Source: Nemertoderma westbladi (Eukaryota > Xenacoelomorpha > Nemertodermatida > Nemertodermatidae). From it: a DNA stretch of 64,000 nt. Under the pieces are notes generated by a model. It saw nothing but the letters and a program-made list of their open reading frames with translations, was not told the origin of the DNA and made no database searches. Of this stretch, positions 10,658-21,672 are shown in pieces (positions within the stretch are counted from its first letter, which is position 1; every line of letters begins with the position of its first letter). The stretch is taken from positions 16,443 through 80,442 of the forward strand of contig JAUCBJ010006410.1 of the NCBI GenBank assembly GCA_032718475.1, given 5' to 3'. A program made the position numbers and the translations under genes.

Positions 10658-11713
10658 ATGGATCTACCAATGGCGAACGCGGAACCTTTAGCGTTATCTT
10701 TATCCCTCCCGTGTTTTATCGGCAATTTAAAACTCCGATATGATCTGTGGAGATACTGTCGGAATAGACACCGACAGAAAGACAAACTCGCAAACTTCTA
10801 CACAAACAATATGTTGTTGTCTCTGACGTTGGATCTGGTTCTCGGACTGTCTATAGTAGCCTACCTCATCCACATGACATCAGCGCATAACGTGTACACC
10901 AGACTAGCCGACTCTATGGTCATGACTGGTTCCTTTATTGCCGAGAAACTAGACTCCTTATTGCGTTGGTTAATGGGATCGCCTGTAGGCCTGAAACTCA
11001 ATACGCCCCTGGCGGATATCCTCGGTACTTTCTTCCTGTACCACGTCCGACTGTGGCACTCGTGGCTCCTCGTGCTTTCACCCCATCTCCCGGGCATCCT
11101 CACCGCTCTCTCCCTCACCGGCTGTCTCGGTATCTCTACACTTCTATGCGCTGTACTAGACCTCGTATCGGTCATGTGTTTCCATGTTTCTTGCTTCTAT
11201 ATTTACGCTGCTAAGATTTACTCGGTAGGAGTGAAATCGCTTCTATCTTTGTCGCGATTATTTCGCGGTAAGAAATGGAACGTCCTGCGACAACGGGTAG
11301 ACAGTTGTGACTATTCCACCGACCAACTCTTCCTTGGAACTATCCTATTTACTATCATTCTGTTCCTAATGCCAACTATCACACTCAACTATGTAGTCTT
11401 CGCCGCGTTAAGATCTTCTCTCTTAGCCTTCCAGGGCGTGGCCCAGTACCTTATTGGCTGCATCCGTTACGCGCAGCTCTACACCGTCTACTGCTGGGCT
11501 CGTAATCACCCTGCGGTTGCAACGCGCTGTTACTACCGGGTTGAATCGGTGGACTCGAGTGGACGCCGCACGTTACGGAGATGCCTCTCGTCGCCACCGT
11601 TACGGGTTCTGTTAGAGAGAACTACTCCCATAACTGGCAGACCGCAGTCATTGGGCGGGATATTCAAAAAGATTCTGGTTGGCCATCTTTTATTTAAATG
11701 GGGCGCGAATTAA
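10658..11713 (+). CDS. PIGQ: PIGQ (GPI1): GPI-GlcNAc transferase subunit Q, C-terminal membrane region
   Basis: PIGQ is a subunit of the ER complex (with PIGA, PIGC, PIGH, PIGP, PIGY) that transfers GlcNAc to phosphatidylinositol, the first step of GPI-anchor synthesis. The 351-residue product matches the conserved Gpi1 domain throughout: the LLRWLMGSPVGLKLN block near residues 101-115, FFLYHVRLWHSW, the signature RGKKWNVLRQRVDSC near 204-218, and DQLFLGTILFTIILFL just after it. Four to six hydrophobic segments span residues 50-275. The human protein has over 200 further N-terminal residues that are absent here. Either they lie in upstream exons I could not see, or this is a short form. An AATAAA at 11823-11828 is a good polyadenylation signal. 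No intron interrupts the region, unlike vertebrate PIGQ. Confidence 0.92.
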   Translation: MDLPMANAEPLALSLSLPCFIGNLKLRYDLWRYCRNRHRQKDKLANFYTNNMLLSLTLDLVLGLSIVAYLIHMTSAHNVYTRLADSMVMTGSFIAEKLDSLLRWLMGSPVGLKLNTPLADILGTFFLYHVRLWHSWLLVLSPHLPGILTALSLTGCLGISTLLCAVLDLVSVMCFHVSCFYIYAAKIYSVGVKSLLSLSRLFRGKKWNVLRQRVDSCDYSTDQLFLGTILFTIILFLMPTITLNYVVFAALRSSLLAFQGVAQYLIGCIRYAQLYTVYCWARNHPAVATRCYYRVESVDSSGRRTLRRCLSSPPLRVLLERTTPITGRPQSLGGIFKKILVGHLLFKWGAN

Positions 11714-13390
11714 TGGGATTTAGTTCCTTGATGTAACAAATTTGAGTTAAACTTGCTGAAGTTCCATTAGTTAACTGATGGGATGGATTTAATTAACTAA
11801 TTAGTTAATGACTCAAATTCAAAATAAAAGCAATACAAGTCTTTTTGTTCGGTTTTAAAACTTTCTACAGCAAAACTCTCGTTGTCACTGTGAAGATTCA
11901 TATTCAAATATGTTTTAAAGACATGAAATTTCGTCAACAAATATTTGAATTAATACCCGAGCTAATGAAACATTCCAGATAATATTATTTATTGGATATT
12001 CAATCGACATCGATAGTGTCTAAATAATATTTCCAGAATGTTTTGTATTAATAAACGATACCCCATCAATAGATAATATTTAAACTGAGGAGATCAATCA
12101 CCTATTATTGGTTTAATAATTTAATTATTTCTGAACTTTTCAAACGCGAGAACAGTTTATATCCTCTACTTTAACATGTTATAAAAAATTCTGAAAGTAT
12201 ATTTCATTTCTGTAAAAAAGTAGCATCTCATTAATTGTGGTTTGAGTTTTGATTTTTATTCGTGGGTCATATTGATATTTAGAGAAAGATATAATATAAT
12301 ACAGTTTCTTGTTTTGTTTCCTATTATATTATTATAATTATTTATTACAGTTCCAATATCAGCTCAACCCTGATTCATTTTTAGTGTTTAAACGATATCC
12401 TGGGGAGAAATATAATCCCGGTCCCGACTTTTTTTTGGAACGTGATCCCGAAGTATAAATAGTGAAGTAAATTAGTTGAATATCCGATAAATAGCTGCAG
12501 CAGAAGGAAATTTAGTGATTATACAGAATTCATATGTCAGTAAACCATCTTAGTAAACAACTATAAATTAATTCTACTCATATAATTTTATGTTACTAAT
12601 ATTTCGGCAGTGTGATTGTAATGTTGCCAAAAACTCGTTTTATTCCCGAGAGTGATAAGCCCAATCCCGAAATGTCTGACCCCGTTCTGATACTAGTAGT
12701 TAATTTATAGGAAAATATAGATGTCAATGACAGTTTCAATTTAAATTTAAGAACAAACAGATTTATCTTTTTATTTTTTTTACAAAAATTTAGTTATAAA
12801 CTATTCCACGTGTTATGAAATTTAAGGATTATTTTCATTATTTATTGTTCATCATTTCGTTTAAGGGGGGGGGGGGGGTAGTCTAATTTGGGCCAAAAAA
12901 TTGAAATTTTTAAATATATCCTATCTGCATCAGAATATAATGGTGATTCCAAATCTAAAAACAGTTTTTCCATATCTTGTTATGTTTACGAGATATTATG
13001 TACGTAATGTGAAGTACGGATAGTTTCACATGTACAGTAGTTGAGTAAGCTGAATTTGCGTTTCACAGATAGTTGAGTAGACTGAATTTGCGTTTCACAG
13101 ATAGTTGAGTAGACTGAATTTGCGTTTCACAGATAGTTGAGTAGACTGAATTTGCGTTTCACAGATAGTTGAGTAGATAAAATCATATTTGTGTCAACTT
13201 TAATATATTTTAGAGGTGAGTTTTGAATTAAGGACCCCTGTTTTGTGCATATAGCAAGTATTGGTGTTCTACTCATTGCAGAATCCATTATGTGACTATA
13301 ATTTAGTTGTTCGATAAAGAATCAAAGCGCGATATTTCTGTCTTACACTAAATCGAATATTCCCGTCAATGATTTTTTTGCTATTAGCGT
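11714..13390. other. AT-rich non-coding stretch
   Basis: Apart from the PIGQ polyadenylation signal (11823-11828), a 14-base G run (12865-12878, preceded by ttaa) and the 32-bp tandem repeat described separately, nothing gene-like is visible. Confidence 0.5.
13037..13178. repeat. 32-bp tandem repeat, about 4.5 copies
   Basis: The unit reads tgaatttgcgtttcacagat followed by agttgagtagac. Copies are almost identical, which suggests recent expansion or homogenisation. Confidence 0.9.
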
Positions 13391-13481
13391 GTCTTAAAAA
13401 AGTTTCACACTTTTCATTTTTTATCGTGCAGAGCTCATTCAGGCCTCATTTTAAGGGGAATTATCAGGAGAACAAATGTTA
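13391..13481. repeat. Left arm of inverted repeat around a LINE fragment
   Basis: This block (starting gtcttaaaaaagtttcacac and ending with gagaacaaatgttaatat) is repeated in reverse complement at 14929-15012. Left and right arms differ by an 11-base insertion and a few substitutions. The LINE reverse-transcriptase fragment lies exactly between the arms. Confidence 0.85.
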
Positions 13482-13499
13482 ATATATTTTACAGATATT

Positions 13500-14830
13500 T
13501 TCAAGATACTACTACTACTACTAGGATCGGCATGCTGCATTGCAGCTGCATTTTTAAGAAAGCTGTGCCGGCTTATCGACAAAATTGCACCGCCACAACT
13601 ACCTATCACCCATGACATTTGCTAGATCATCCACATCTTCAAGGCCAGTGTCCTTTAAGATGCGTCTCAAGAAAGTCATGGGCTGTCCACCATGCTTATT
13701 CACTCCATGAGGCTGCCAAAGTACAAGATTATGCACTGGCTGGTCCTCACGGCGAAAGCAATGTCCTGCAAAGCGGAGGCGATTTTGTTCTAGTGTCAAG
13801 CTTGGGGGAACCAATGAGACACCTCCAATGTTATATAGTGTCTGGTTGGAGATGTGTGCATTGAACTTGACACAATGAACCCGGCGTAGCATTCTTGTGA
13901 ATGTGCCGTCCAGAGATTTGGTGTCCTCACCAGTTAGAGCCCAGCATGGACTCTCATAGAGGAGTACTGGAACTACTGCTGCTCTAAATAACCGGACCTT
14001 AAGTTTCCGATTAATTCTCGGTGACTTCCAAATCCTGGAAAGCCTATTCAATGCTGCCCATGCCTTTCCCTTACGTATTCGAAGGTCCTCACGTGACTTC
14101 CGGATCCATGATCCCAGGTAACAGAAGTCATCGACATGCTCAAGCATACCATCTTTTGAGCTTATGCTCATCCGATCAGAGACTTGCTGAGGACTTTCAA
14201 AGTTAACTGTCAAAGTTTTGGTCTTTCTGGAGTTAATAAAAAGACCAACACTAGAAGCAGCATGTTCTAATGAGCTGATGAGCCGTTGGGCTCCCTCTAG
14301 TGATTCTGAGAGTACTCCTAAGTCATCAGCAAAGTCTAGATCAGTTAGGTACTTGGCAGGATTTCCTCGACTTCTGGAGCCAGTAGGTGGAGTTATCATC
14401 ACCCCATCATCATTATGATGATCTAAGGACATGCGTAGAACATAGTCAACAACAATTATGAACAAGAATGAAGCAAGTGTGTCTCCCTTGAGGACGCCCC
14501 ATAACACTTCAAATGGTTCTGTGTCACCGTCAACAGTAGACACAAATGTTGTCGAACCATCGTATACTGATCTGATTGCTGCAATAATTTCATCAGGAAT
14601 CCCATATAATGAAAGTATGCTGAACATACGTGAGCGGGAGACTGAATCAAAGATAACAGCCAGATGCCTGTCTTTCTTTTTTGATAACTCTTCAATTATC
14701 CTCCTAAGTGCCAAAATGGGCTCCATGGTCCCACGACCTTTACGGAACCCATTCTGATTTCCACGGAGCAGTCTCTCAATGGGATCCTTGATGCGATTTA
14801 ATAGAATCCTATTGTATAGCTTCAAGATAG
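13500..14830 (-). pseudogene. 5'-truncated non-LTR retrotransposon, reverse transcriptase lacking motif A
   Basis: The minus-strand frame 14825-13599 (408 codons) is a non-LTR reverse transcriptase of RTE-like type. It has QNGFRKGRGT (residues 24-33), GVLKGDTLAS (110-119, the motif B region), the active-site FADD (165-168) and a typical GSWI/thumb continuation. It lacks the endonuclease and the start of the RT. The motif A stretch, normally of the form D-x-x-KAFDS, is reduced to FDS by an in-frame deletion near residue 58. The first catalytic aspartate is therefore lost and the enzyme cannot be active. The 3' end has a short microsatellite tail (tag)n in the element's direction at 13506-13523, as RTE-type elements often do. 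Confidence 0.85.
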
Positions 14831-14928
14831 CTTACTAATTGACTGCAATGAAATATATCCAGAATTTGCGAATGCTTACCATTTAAATTATGGATAGCTC
14901 TACTTTGCATGAATCATTGGCTTTGACT

Positions 14929-15012
14929 TATACTAACATTTGTTCTCCTGAAAATTCCCTTTAAAATGAGCTCAGTACGATAAAAAATGAAGGGTGTGAA
15001 ACTTTTTAAGAC
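14929..15012. repeat. Right arm of inverted repeat around the LINE fragment
   Basis: Reverse complement of the arm at 13391-13481; shared blocks include gagaacaaatgtta and cattttttatcgta. No direct duplication marks the outside edges. The arms may belong to a foldback element that swallowed the LINE, or be two oppositely oriented copies of the same short repeat. Confidence 0.8.
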
Positions 15013-15930
15013 TACTATATTTAAAACTATTCAGCTAGAATGAATTTCTGAATTTTCTGAATGAATTTCGCCAAATTGAAAATGAGTGAAAAAGGGGTGA
15101 TCTGCGCGAATTCGAAAAATTTTTTCAGTGTAGACACTCAATATGTAAGTTAAAGGCATTTAAATTTTATAATGTTAACGAACCAGATGTTGATTGTTGA
15201 TATCTATATACCATATGAAAGATTCAATCATATATATTATCAATTATAATATCAATATCAAGATATCAATATGTAAGTTTTTGGTATCAAATGAAAGCGA
15301 CTAGTGTGTGCAATAATGGAATTTGAACAGTTTTTTTTAATTTTGCAATTGTTCATCTGTTATAACATCTTTTACGAAAAAAACGTCCTTATAATTCAAA
15401 AATATAAATTTTGGATCTGGCCGTTAAGGGGCGTCAAAAATGTATTTTTTTGAAAATATTACAATTCAATATACTGTAGTGCACCCAAAATGTGTCTTAC
15501 ACTTTTTTCTACTTATTAGCTTTTTGATGCAATAGCATTTCAAAATGTTTACTTCCAAGTCAGTAACACCCCCCCCCCCCCCCCCCCCCCCCCTTAAGTC
15601 TAAAGCTTTATTAAAAATCCTTGCAATAACAACCCACTATTCAGTGCCTGAGCCAATATGTGCACTTTATTAAGTTGAACTTTACTTTATTTATCAATAT
15701 AGAAAGTACCAATATCAATATCATTATTGTACTGTAAACACACTGGGAACACTAGGACAGGCGTAGGCCTACACAATTCAACCAAAGTTGCTCTCTGTGG
15801 CTCTTTCACATGAAACCAACGAAAACTGGGAAATAATGTCCGAGTCGTCAACCCCATTGGGAACCGGATAAAAAGCATTATTTCAATGTGGGTTCCAATT
15901 GCATTCACTAATACCCCAGGTTAAAGGGCT
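15013..15930. other. Non-coding stretch
   Basis: AT-rich DNA with tatcaat-type short repeats near 15190-15290 and a 25-base C run (15569-15593) followed by ttaag. No gene seen. Confidence 0.5.
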
Positions 15931-15933
15931 CGC

Positions 15934-16392
15934 CCATGTGAAGAATACCAGGATTTCACTTTTCGGTCGACTTTCTATTGGAATTTTATATATGAAGATT
16001 TTTTTTTTTTTTTTAATTTATCTTTATTAAATGTTTTATAGCGCTTATTTCTGTCTTATAACCTGTACATACTAATTCGTTTATTGTTTTGGTTATATTC
16101 AGCCCTTTTGTAACCTGTGTTTTCGGTGAAAACCCGGTATTCTTCACATGGGGGTAACTGCAAAGTGAAATATAACGGCAGAAAGTCTGGTATTCTTCAC
16201 ATGGGCCAAAGGGCTGAATAGCCAAACCAATAAACGAATTAGTAGGCCTATCTGTACAGGTTATAAGATATAAATAAGCGCTATGATACACATTACTGTA
16301 TAAGGAGAAATTAAAAAAATACAAAATAATTATTCTTGTATAAATTAGAATAAAATATCGTCCGAAAAGTGAAAACCCGGTCTCACATGCTT
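15934..16392. mobile_element. Nested palindromic MITE-like element
   Basis: Two pairs of inverted arms are nested. The outer pair is catgtgaagaataccagg...cacttttcgg (15937-15966) against the reverse complement near 16352-16390. The inner pair is at about 16040-16110 and 16205-16290, sharing agcgcttattt, cttataacctgtaca, actaattcgtttatt and ttcagcccttt. A motif gtattcttcacatg recurs at 16137 and 16189 and again near 26202. No coding content. Confidence 0.75.
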
Positions 16393-16677
16393 CATGTGGA
16401 AGCAATTGCTCGGGTCAGTATTGTCCCCGTTCCAATTGTCCTATATCCATTGCAGCTTATGTGGGGCATATCCAACGACAGAATGTACTTGAGATTAATT
16501 TGAATTATTGTTTATTGATTGTCAGCAAATACAATACAAACCCTTGTATCAGCCAAATGATGAGCTTCCTTACCAATTAGTTATTACTCTTTGTGTGTCT
16601 ACTACGGTACTTCCTATCCTTATTCGACTCTATTGCTTCCAATTATTCTTGTAAGTGCAAATGTCATTTTGTTTACT
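16393..16677. other. Upstream region of the lebercilin gene
   Basis: Non-coding, AT-rich. It ends at the X-box listed next. No TATA box or initiator stands out. Confidence 0.4.
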
Positions 16678-16690
16678 GTTGCCTAGCAAC
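16678..16690 (+). promoter_or_regulatory. RFX X-box in the lebercilin promoter
   Basis: The string gttgcctagcaac is a perfect palindromic X-box (GTTGCC half-site, TA, then GCAAC). It lies 230 bases before the lebercilin ATG. RFX factors, often with FOXJ1, switch on ciliary genes through such sites at this distance. Lebercilin is a ciliary protein, so sequence and gene function agree. The two-base spacer and both half-sites fit the consensus. Confidence 0.75.
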
Positions 16691-16920
16691 AAATGCCTGG
16701 CAAGTAATCAAACTGGGAGTGGGGATCGATATATAGCTCCAGTGTAACAAATTACAGAATAATAGAAAGGGATCTGACAAATTATCCTTTCAAATACTTA
16801 TTTCGACTCTATTTTACTCAAACATTTGATATATGTACTTTTTTACACTAAATTAAATTTATTTTAGTATTATATCAATAAAAGCTACTAGGATATAATT
16901 TTATTAACGCATAAATAAGT

Positions 16921-18723
16921 ATGAGTATTAAAACAGGTACGAAAGCGCGCCAAATTCAAAGTAATAGTAATGCAGGAAATATTAAGCGCTCCCGGCAGTT
17001 GCGTGAAGGGGCCGAGGTTGACAACTATAGCGAGGATAGTTTCAACTCAGAGGAGGAGTCTCTTTCTAAATCATCTCATCGTAGTCGGAGCAACGGTCCC
17101 CATGGTAACCGGCAACGTAGACGCGATCAGCGCGCCCCACCGGCCAGACACCCACCAGACACCGTGGCGCTCCACCGATTAATATCCGCAAAAGATAAAC
17201 AAATCCACAATCTCCGAGACAAAATGGATGTTTTGCTAGGCAACCTAGATTGCGAACAGGAGGAGGTACGAACGTTAAGGAGACTACAGTCGAGACATCA
17301 ACGGGCACTACAGAAGTATGAAGGGGAGTCGAGCGAGCTGGCGAGGCTGTTCCACGATCACGCGAGCGAAGTCGCAGCTCTCCGAGGCCAAATCAAAAAG
17401 TATAAGTCGCGGGATAGCGAGACAAACCGTAAATACAGTGCCCAGAATCTCGAGGTTCAGAGACTAATAGATAAAAACGAAGAGTTAAAGGCGTTAGTAG
17501 ATAACGATCAGCTAGAAGATAGAGACAAACTGCAATCGGCTGTTAATCATTTGGAAGAAATCATCATAGAGAAAGACAAACAGATAACACACTCTCAAAA
17601 GAATCTAGAACTGTCGCAGAAGAACACGCAGACAGAAGTAAACACCTGGAAGGCAAAGAACCGGCAGTTACAGAGGCAATGCGATGAACTGGAAAATGAA
17701 ATCCAACGTATGGAGCAATTACTTCGAGATAAGGAGAAGGAACTTAGTGTAAAAAATATTTATTCACAGAGGATAATAAAACCTCCAGTACGTTTACAGT
17801 CCAATTCCTCCTCGTCTGGGAATAATAAAGTGGTATCCACGGCAACAAAGTCAACAATGACAAATTTCGAAAGTAAAAGCGGTGATAATAATCAGTTGGA
17901 GGATGAAATACGTGAAGCAATAATGCAAGAGGAAATAAAGCGTAAGGATGCAGAAGTAAAACGTCAAAAAGGTGAGGAAATGAAACGTATGGAGGAAATA
18001 AAGCGCCAAGAAGAGGAAATAAAGCGCCTAGAAGAGGAGGAAATAAAGCGCCTAGAAGGGGAGGAAATAAAGCGCTTGGATGAAATAAAACGTATGGAGG
18101 AAATAAAGCGTCAACAAGAGAAGGAGATACAGCAGCGCAAAGAAGAGGAAGAAGAAAAGAACCGTAAAGATGAGGAATTAAGACTCCAAATCGAGCGTGA
18201 CAAGAAGCGTGAAGATGAAATAAACCATAAAGAGGAAGAAATAAAGCGCGTGAGTAACAGCAGGCAAAGTTCAGACGACCATTTAGCGATATTGGCTGAT
18301 TTAGATAGGCATCCTGAGGGTGGAAATAAAACTTTGGCAACTGATAAACAAATACAGGAGGGAGAAAGAAGGAAGAAAGATGCGCTACTGAAAGAAATGA
18401 TGGAAATCGATGATAAATTAGGAAGCGGAAGAGATCGGAAAGAATATACATTCCGTGATGCAGATGAGAACCTGCACGCTGGAAAAGCAAGTCATTCAAA
18501 AGAGGAGCACTCCTCTACAGTTGTAGGGAGATCTTCCAGGAAGAATTCTATAGAGCTAAGTTACAAACCCAATATGGAACATGGGAGGAACAATACACGG
18601 ATATTGAGACAGAGTTCCATATCAAATAACTCAATGAAATCTGTAAATAAATCTCCCCCAGGTACTTTACTACCTAGACGTTCCCTCACTAAACGTATTA
18701 GCTTAGAATCACTGGAATTATAG
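16921..18723 (+). CDS. LCA5: Lebercilin (LCA5) orthologue, coiled-coil ciliary protein
   Basis: Lebercilin works at the base and axoneme of cilia and links to intraflagellar transport; human LCA5 loss causes Leber congenital amaurosis. The 600-residue product carries the lebercilin domain at about residues 83-285: an ISAKDKQIHNLRDKMD-type start, RRLQSRHQRALQKYE in the middle, and the hallmark end KEKELSVKNIYSQRI near 270-284. Residues 325-440 are a Glu/Lys/Arg coiled coil built from EIKR-x-EE repeats. A second conserved block, RRKKDALLKEMMEIDDKL (about 487-504), matches the C-terminal lebercilin motif. Human lebercilin is 697 residues. The start follows an aagtATGa context with N-terminal low complexity as expected. 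The gene is a single frame, while vertebrate LCA5 has several coding exons. An AATAAA lies near 19190. Confidence 0.9.
   Translation: MSIKTGTKARQIQSNSNAGNIKRSRQLREGAEVDNYSEDSFNSEEESLSKSSHRSRSNGPHGNRQRRRDQRAPPARHPPDTVALHRLISAKDKQIHNLRDKMDVLLGNLDCEQEEVRTLRRLQSRHQRALQKYEGESSELARLFHDHASEVAALRGQIKKYKSRDSETNRKYSAQNLEVQRLIDKNEELKALVDNDQLEDRDKLQSAVNHLEEIIIEKDKQITHSQKNLELSQKNTQTEVNTWKAKNRQLQRQCDELENEIQRMEQLLRDKEKELSVKNIYSQRIIKPPVRLQSNSSSSGNNKVVSTATKSTMTNFESKSGDNNQLEDEIREAIMQEEIKRKDAEVKRQKGEEMKRMEEIKRQEEEIKRLEEEEIKRLEGEEIKRLDEIKRMEEIKRQQEKEIQQRKEEEEEKNRKDEELRLQIERDKKREDEINHKEEEIKRVSNSRQSSDDHLAILADLDRHPEGGNKTLATDKQIQEGERRKKDALLKEMMEIDDKLGSGRDRKEYTFRDADENLHAGKASHSKEEHSSTVVGRSSRKNSIELSYKPNMEHGRNNTRILRQSSISNNSMKSVNKSPPGTLLPRRSLTKRISLESLEL
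17935..18245 (+). repeat. In-frame degenerate repeat inside lebercilin
   Basis: A gaggaaataaagcg(y) unit recurs about a dozen times and encodes the EIKR-type coiled coil. Codons vary between copies, so the repeat is older at DNA level than at protein level. Confidence 0.8.
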
Positions 18724-19712
18724 TGGTGAAGTGGAATTGGTTTTGTTTCATTCTTATGGAAATTTCACAGTTTACAATTTTTGTTGCTGATATTTTTAGT
18801 TAATCCAATATGAAACAAAGAAGCAGTAAAATTGGTGCAGAATATATTTATATATAGAGAGTTGACCTACATTACAGTACTGTATGACATTTTTTTTGAA
18901 GTAGGATTGATAATTTATGGTATCTGAATTCTGCCAAACAAAAAATATTTTAATTGTTTATGGTCGACCACTACTTAATTAATGGTCAAATCAATCACTT
19001 TGCCTTTTACTTTTTGATAATTATCTACCCTCTATCTACTATTTTGAAATATTATTACCCGCTACTGTATTATCCATTAAACAATATGGCTTATGCTATA
19101 CGTTTGAGCAAATAATTATGTTTTCTATAAAACGTTATTTCTTATAATTACTTAATAATCTTACTTATAATTGAATTTTACTTTGCAAAATAAATCCGGT
19201 GAAATTCGCGATCTATTTCACTATAGAGCCCCATCGTGCGATCCATTTCACTATAGAGCCCCATCGTGCTACCTGATTTTTCGTTGGTATGCCTACTGCT
19301 GTGAGTCACGCTAGGGGAAACTAAGGAAAGACCTCCAAGGTTGTATAGAGTCTGATTGGAGATGTTTTCATTGTAATTGACAAATCTGTATCAATCTGTA
19401 TAAACTCTTATGTACCATTACATTAATATGCAATATTTCTTATACAGTAGGCTATGAATATGAATGAAATAAATGAAACGAAATATGAATCTTTTAGTTT
19501 TCGTGCAATATCATTATTAATTTACTTGTTACTGTATGTTAATTTATCTATAGTAAATGCCTCACTCTTCACTATACAATGGCGAAATTGGATTAGGTTT
19601 TTATAATCTTGCCAGTGGGCAAAGTTGTCCTACAGTAATTTATGGATGACTACTGTACAAAACAAAGTCCCAAGACGCAAATAATAAAGACCTCCATAAT
19701 ATTGTAACATGT
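18724..19712. other. Lebercilin 3' flank and non-coding DNA
   Basis: Probable 3' UTR with AATAAA near 19190. A 36-bp unit (atttcactatagagccccat core) is duplicated at about 19209-19271. No gene. Confidence 0.5.
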
Positions 19713-19714
19713 GT

Positions 19715-20430
19715 TAACTTTCGTTTATTGTTTTGGTTCCCCCAACACGCCTCTGTAAGCTCCTCCTTTACTAACCTGATCCTTAATTTAAATGGCTTGG
19801 TGGTTAATCCAAATTTTCATCTTTCCATTACAACTGTACAGTGTATTAACACTGTACAGTCTGACAGTGTACACGTACAGGTGTATTGTACACATGAATG
19901 TACAGTGTACAACTGCGACTGTAGTTTTGGTTTTGCACTGTTATGAAAAGAGCTACGCCAGTAGGCGTCATAGTGTAAAAATAATGTCCCATATTACAAG
20001 ATACAGAGTCGGTATCGTACTACAGTATCTTACTGTAGTCCGTCAATGCCAATTGATGGAAAGCTTTTACAGACTGACAGAGGCGGGTATTTTTTAACCA
20101 AAACAATAAACGACCCCGATACCAATTGCGTGAAAAGGAACAGGTTACAGATAGGCTTTTCTAACCAAAACAATAATACAGTAATACACGATATCATTAT
20201 ACCGATTGGAGGAAAGGAGCCGATGACTACAACTGTACAATGCTATTGAAAATTTATACTACAAAACTATAAGACCATAATTTTACGACAGCGCTACATA
20301 TATCTTAATACAGTAATACAGTATAATACGTATCGCGGGATTATGCTGTTTTGGGGCCTCAATAACCCCCAGGCAGGTTAGTAAAGGAGCGTTACGGTTA
20401 CAAGTTGAAACGAACCAAAACAATAAACGA
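19715..20430. mobile_element. Foldback/MITE with tcgtttattgttttggtt ends
   Basis: Left end tcgtttattgttttggtt (19721-19738) and right end aaccaaaacaataaacga (20413-20430) are exact reverse complements. Homology continues inward for about 60 bases to tcctttactaacc / ggttagtaaagga. A further copy of the terminal motif lies inside at 20096-20113 and a partial one near 20162. No transposase is encoded. Confidence 0.7.
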
Positions 20431-21672
20431 GAGTTAGTAATATTGTAGAATATTTAATCATATCATACGTAATCATATTTAATTGAGAATCAAAATCGGC
20501 CTACTGGCTGACTGGAACTCCGAAAAGCCTGGAGGCCCCGGAACAGGATAGAGCCCGTATCGCAGTAACTGCTGTATAATTTTTTCTAGTTTATATGTTT
20601 TTCATAATGTGTAAATAAAGTAGCGACTGTTCTACCTACAGTACTATGATACCAAATACCGTTAGGTACTGATGGCCTAAGAGTACAGCAGTAGAGATAC
20701 CGATATGTCCCTGAAAATAAAATCGAAAAAAAACGGACAAAAAGTAAAAACACCACAATCTTCTTAGCAGCTATAGTATTCCTTCCTGTATTCAATCTGC
20801 AATGATAAAACAGTTGAATTTACCGCCAAAATATAGGTGACAGATCTGATTTGCCACCAAGGTGTCTGCCACCCTTTCGAGTCAGCCAGTACAAATTACA
20901 TATGTTTCAATCATTTGAATTTCCCGGGCTACAGGGCTATCTGGCTATGGAGCAGGTTGGCACCTTTTAGGGACTTGTTGCTGTCATGTCCCACATGTCA
21001 GCATCACAGCATATGATACCGGTATGTGGTGATATGTGCCCGACAGCCCCTATAGCTGGCATCTGGTAATGGCCAGCCAGTCCATAACTGGAGTACGAGT
21101 ACTGCACTTTTTAAATTTAAATGATTTATTGCAAGGTAAATAATATATTTAAAAAAAAAACATATAATAAAACCCACAGACCTAGGCTGCTAGGCCTACT
21201 GCTGTACTGTAGCTTTTTTCAACCTACAGACCTATCCCAGTATCCTGCTATCCTGTAAACCGCCTTACAAAATGTAGGTCGTACTCGTACAGTTAGAAGT
21301 TGTCCTCAGACTGATAAATAATAGGCCTGCCGGCTGGCTGGCTGGCCCGTAGTTTATTCTATTACCGTCCTTCCGTCCCGTCAGTCGTGAGGTCACACCG
21401 TCTGAATTATATTTAATACCGCAGTACCGGTCAGCCGGTACGCAGGTACGTTTGTGTAAATAGGCTCAGGTCATTTTCGATTATAATTTTTGTTGGCTCT
21501 GCACTACTGCACTATGGGCTATCCTATCTGGTATCCTAGCTTATTTCGTTAGCTGGATAGGATACGGTGTACGGCAGTACAGTACCGGTACCGGTACCGT
21601 ACGTATCGGCTTGTTTTATTGTAACGCCTTAATTCCCGTATTTTATTTCGATTTACAACTGTGAACTGTACA
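20431..21672. other. Upstream region of FANCI
   Basis: Non-coding DNA without a recognised promoter element. Close to the gene it has overlapping ggtaccggtaccgtacg strings (21580-21602). No other gene. Confidence 0.4.

Noticed and set aside
14270-14300. CTGATGA string resembling a hammerhead core
   Set aside because: Antisense to a LINE reverse transcriptase, and no GAAA follows a stem II at the right distance.
17744-18499. 251-codon antisense frame
   Set aside because: Shadow of the lebercilin coiled-coil repeat; sense-strand homology is clear.
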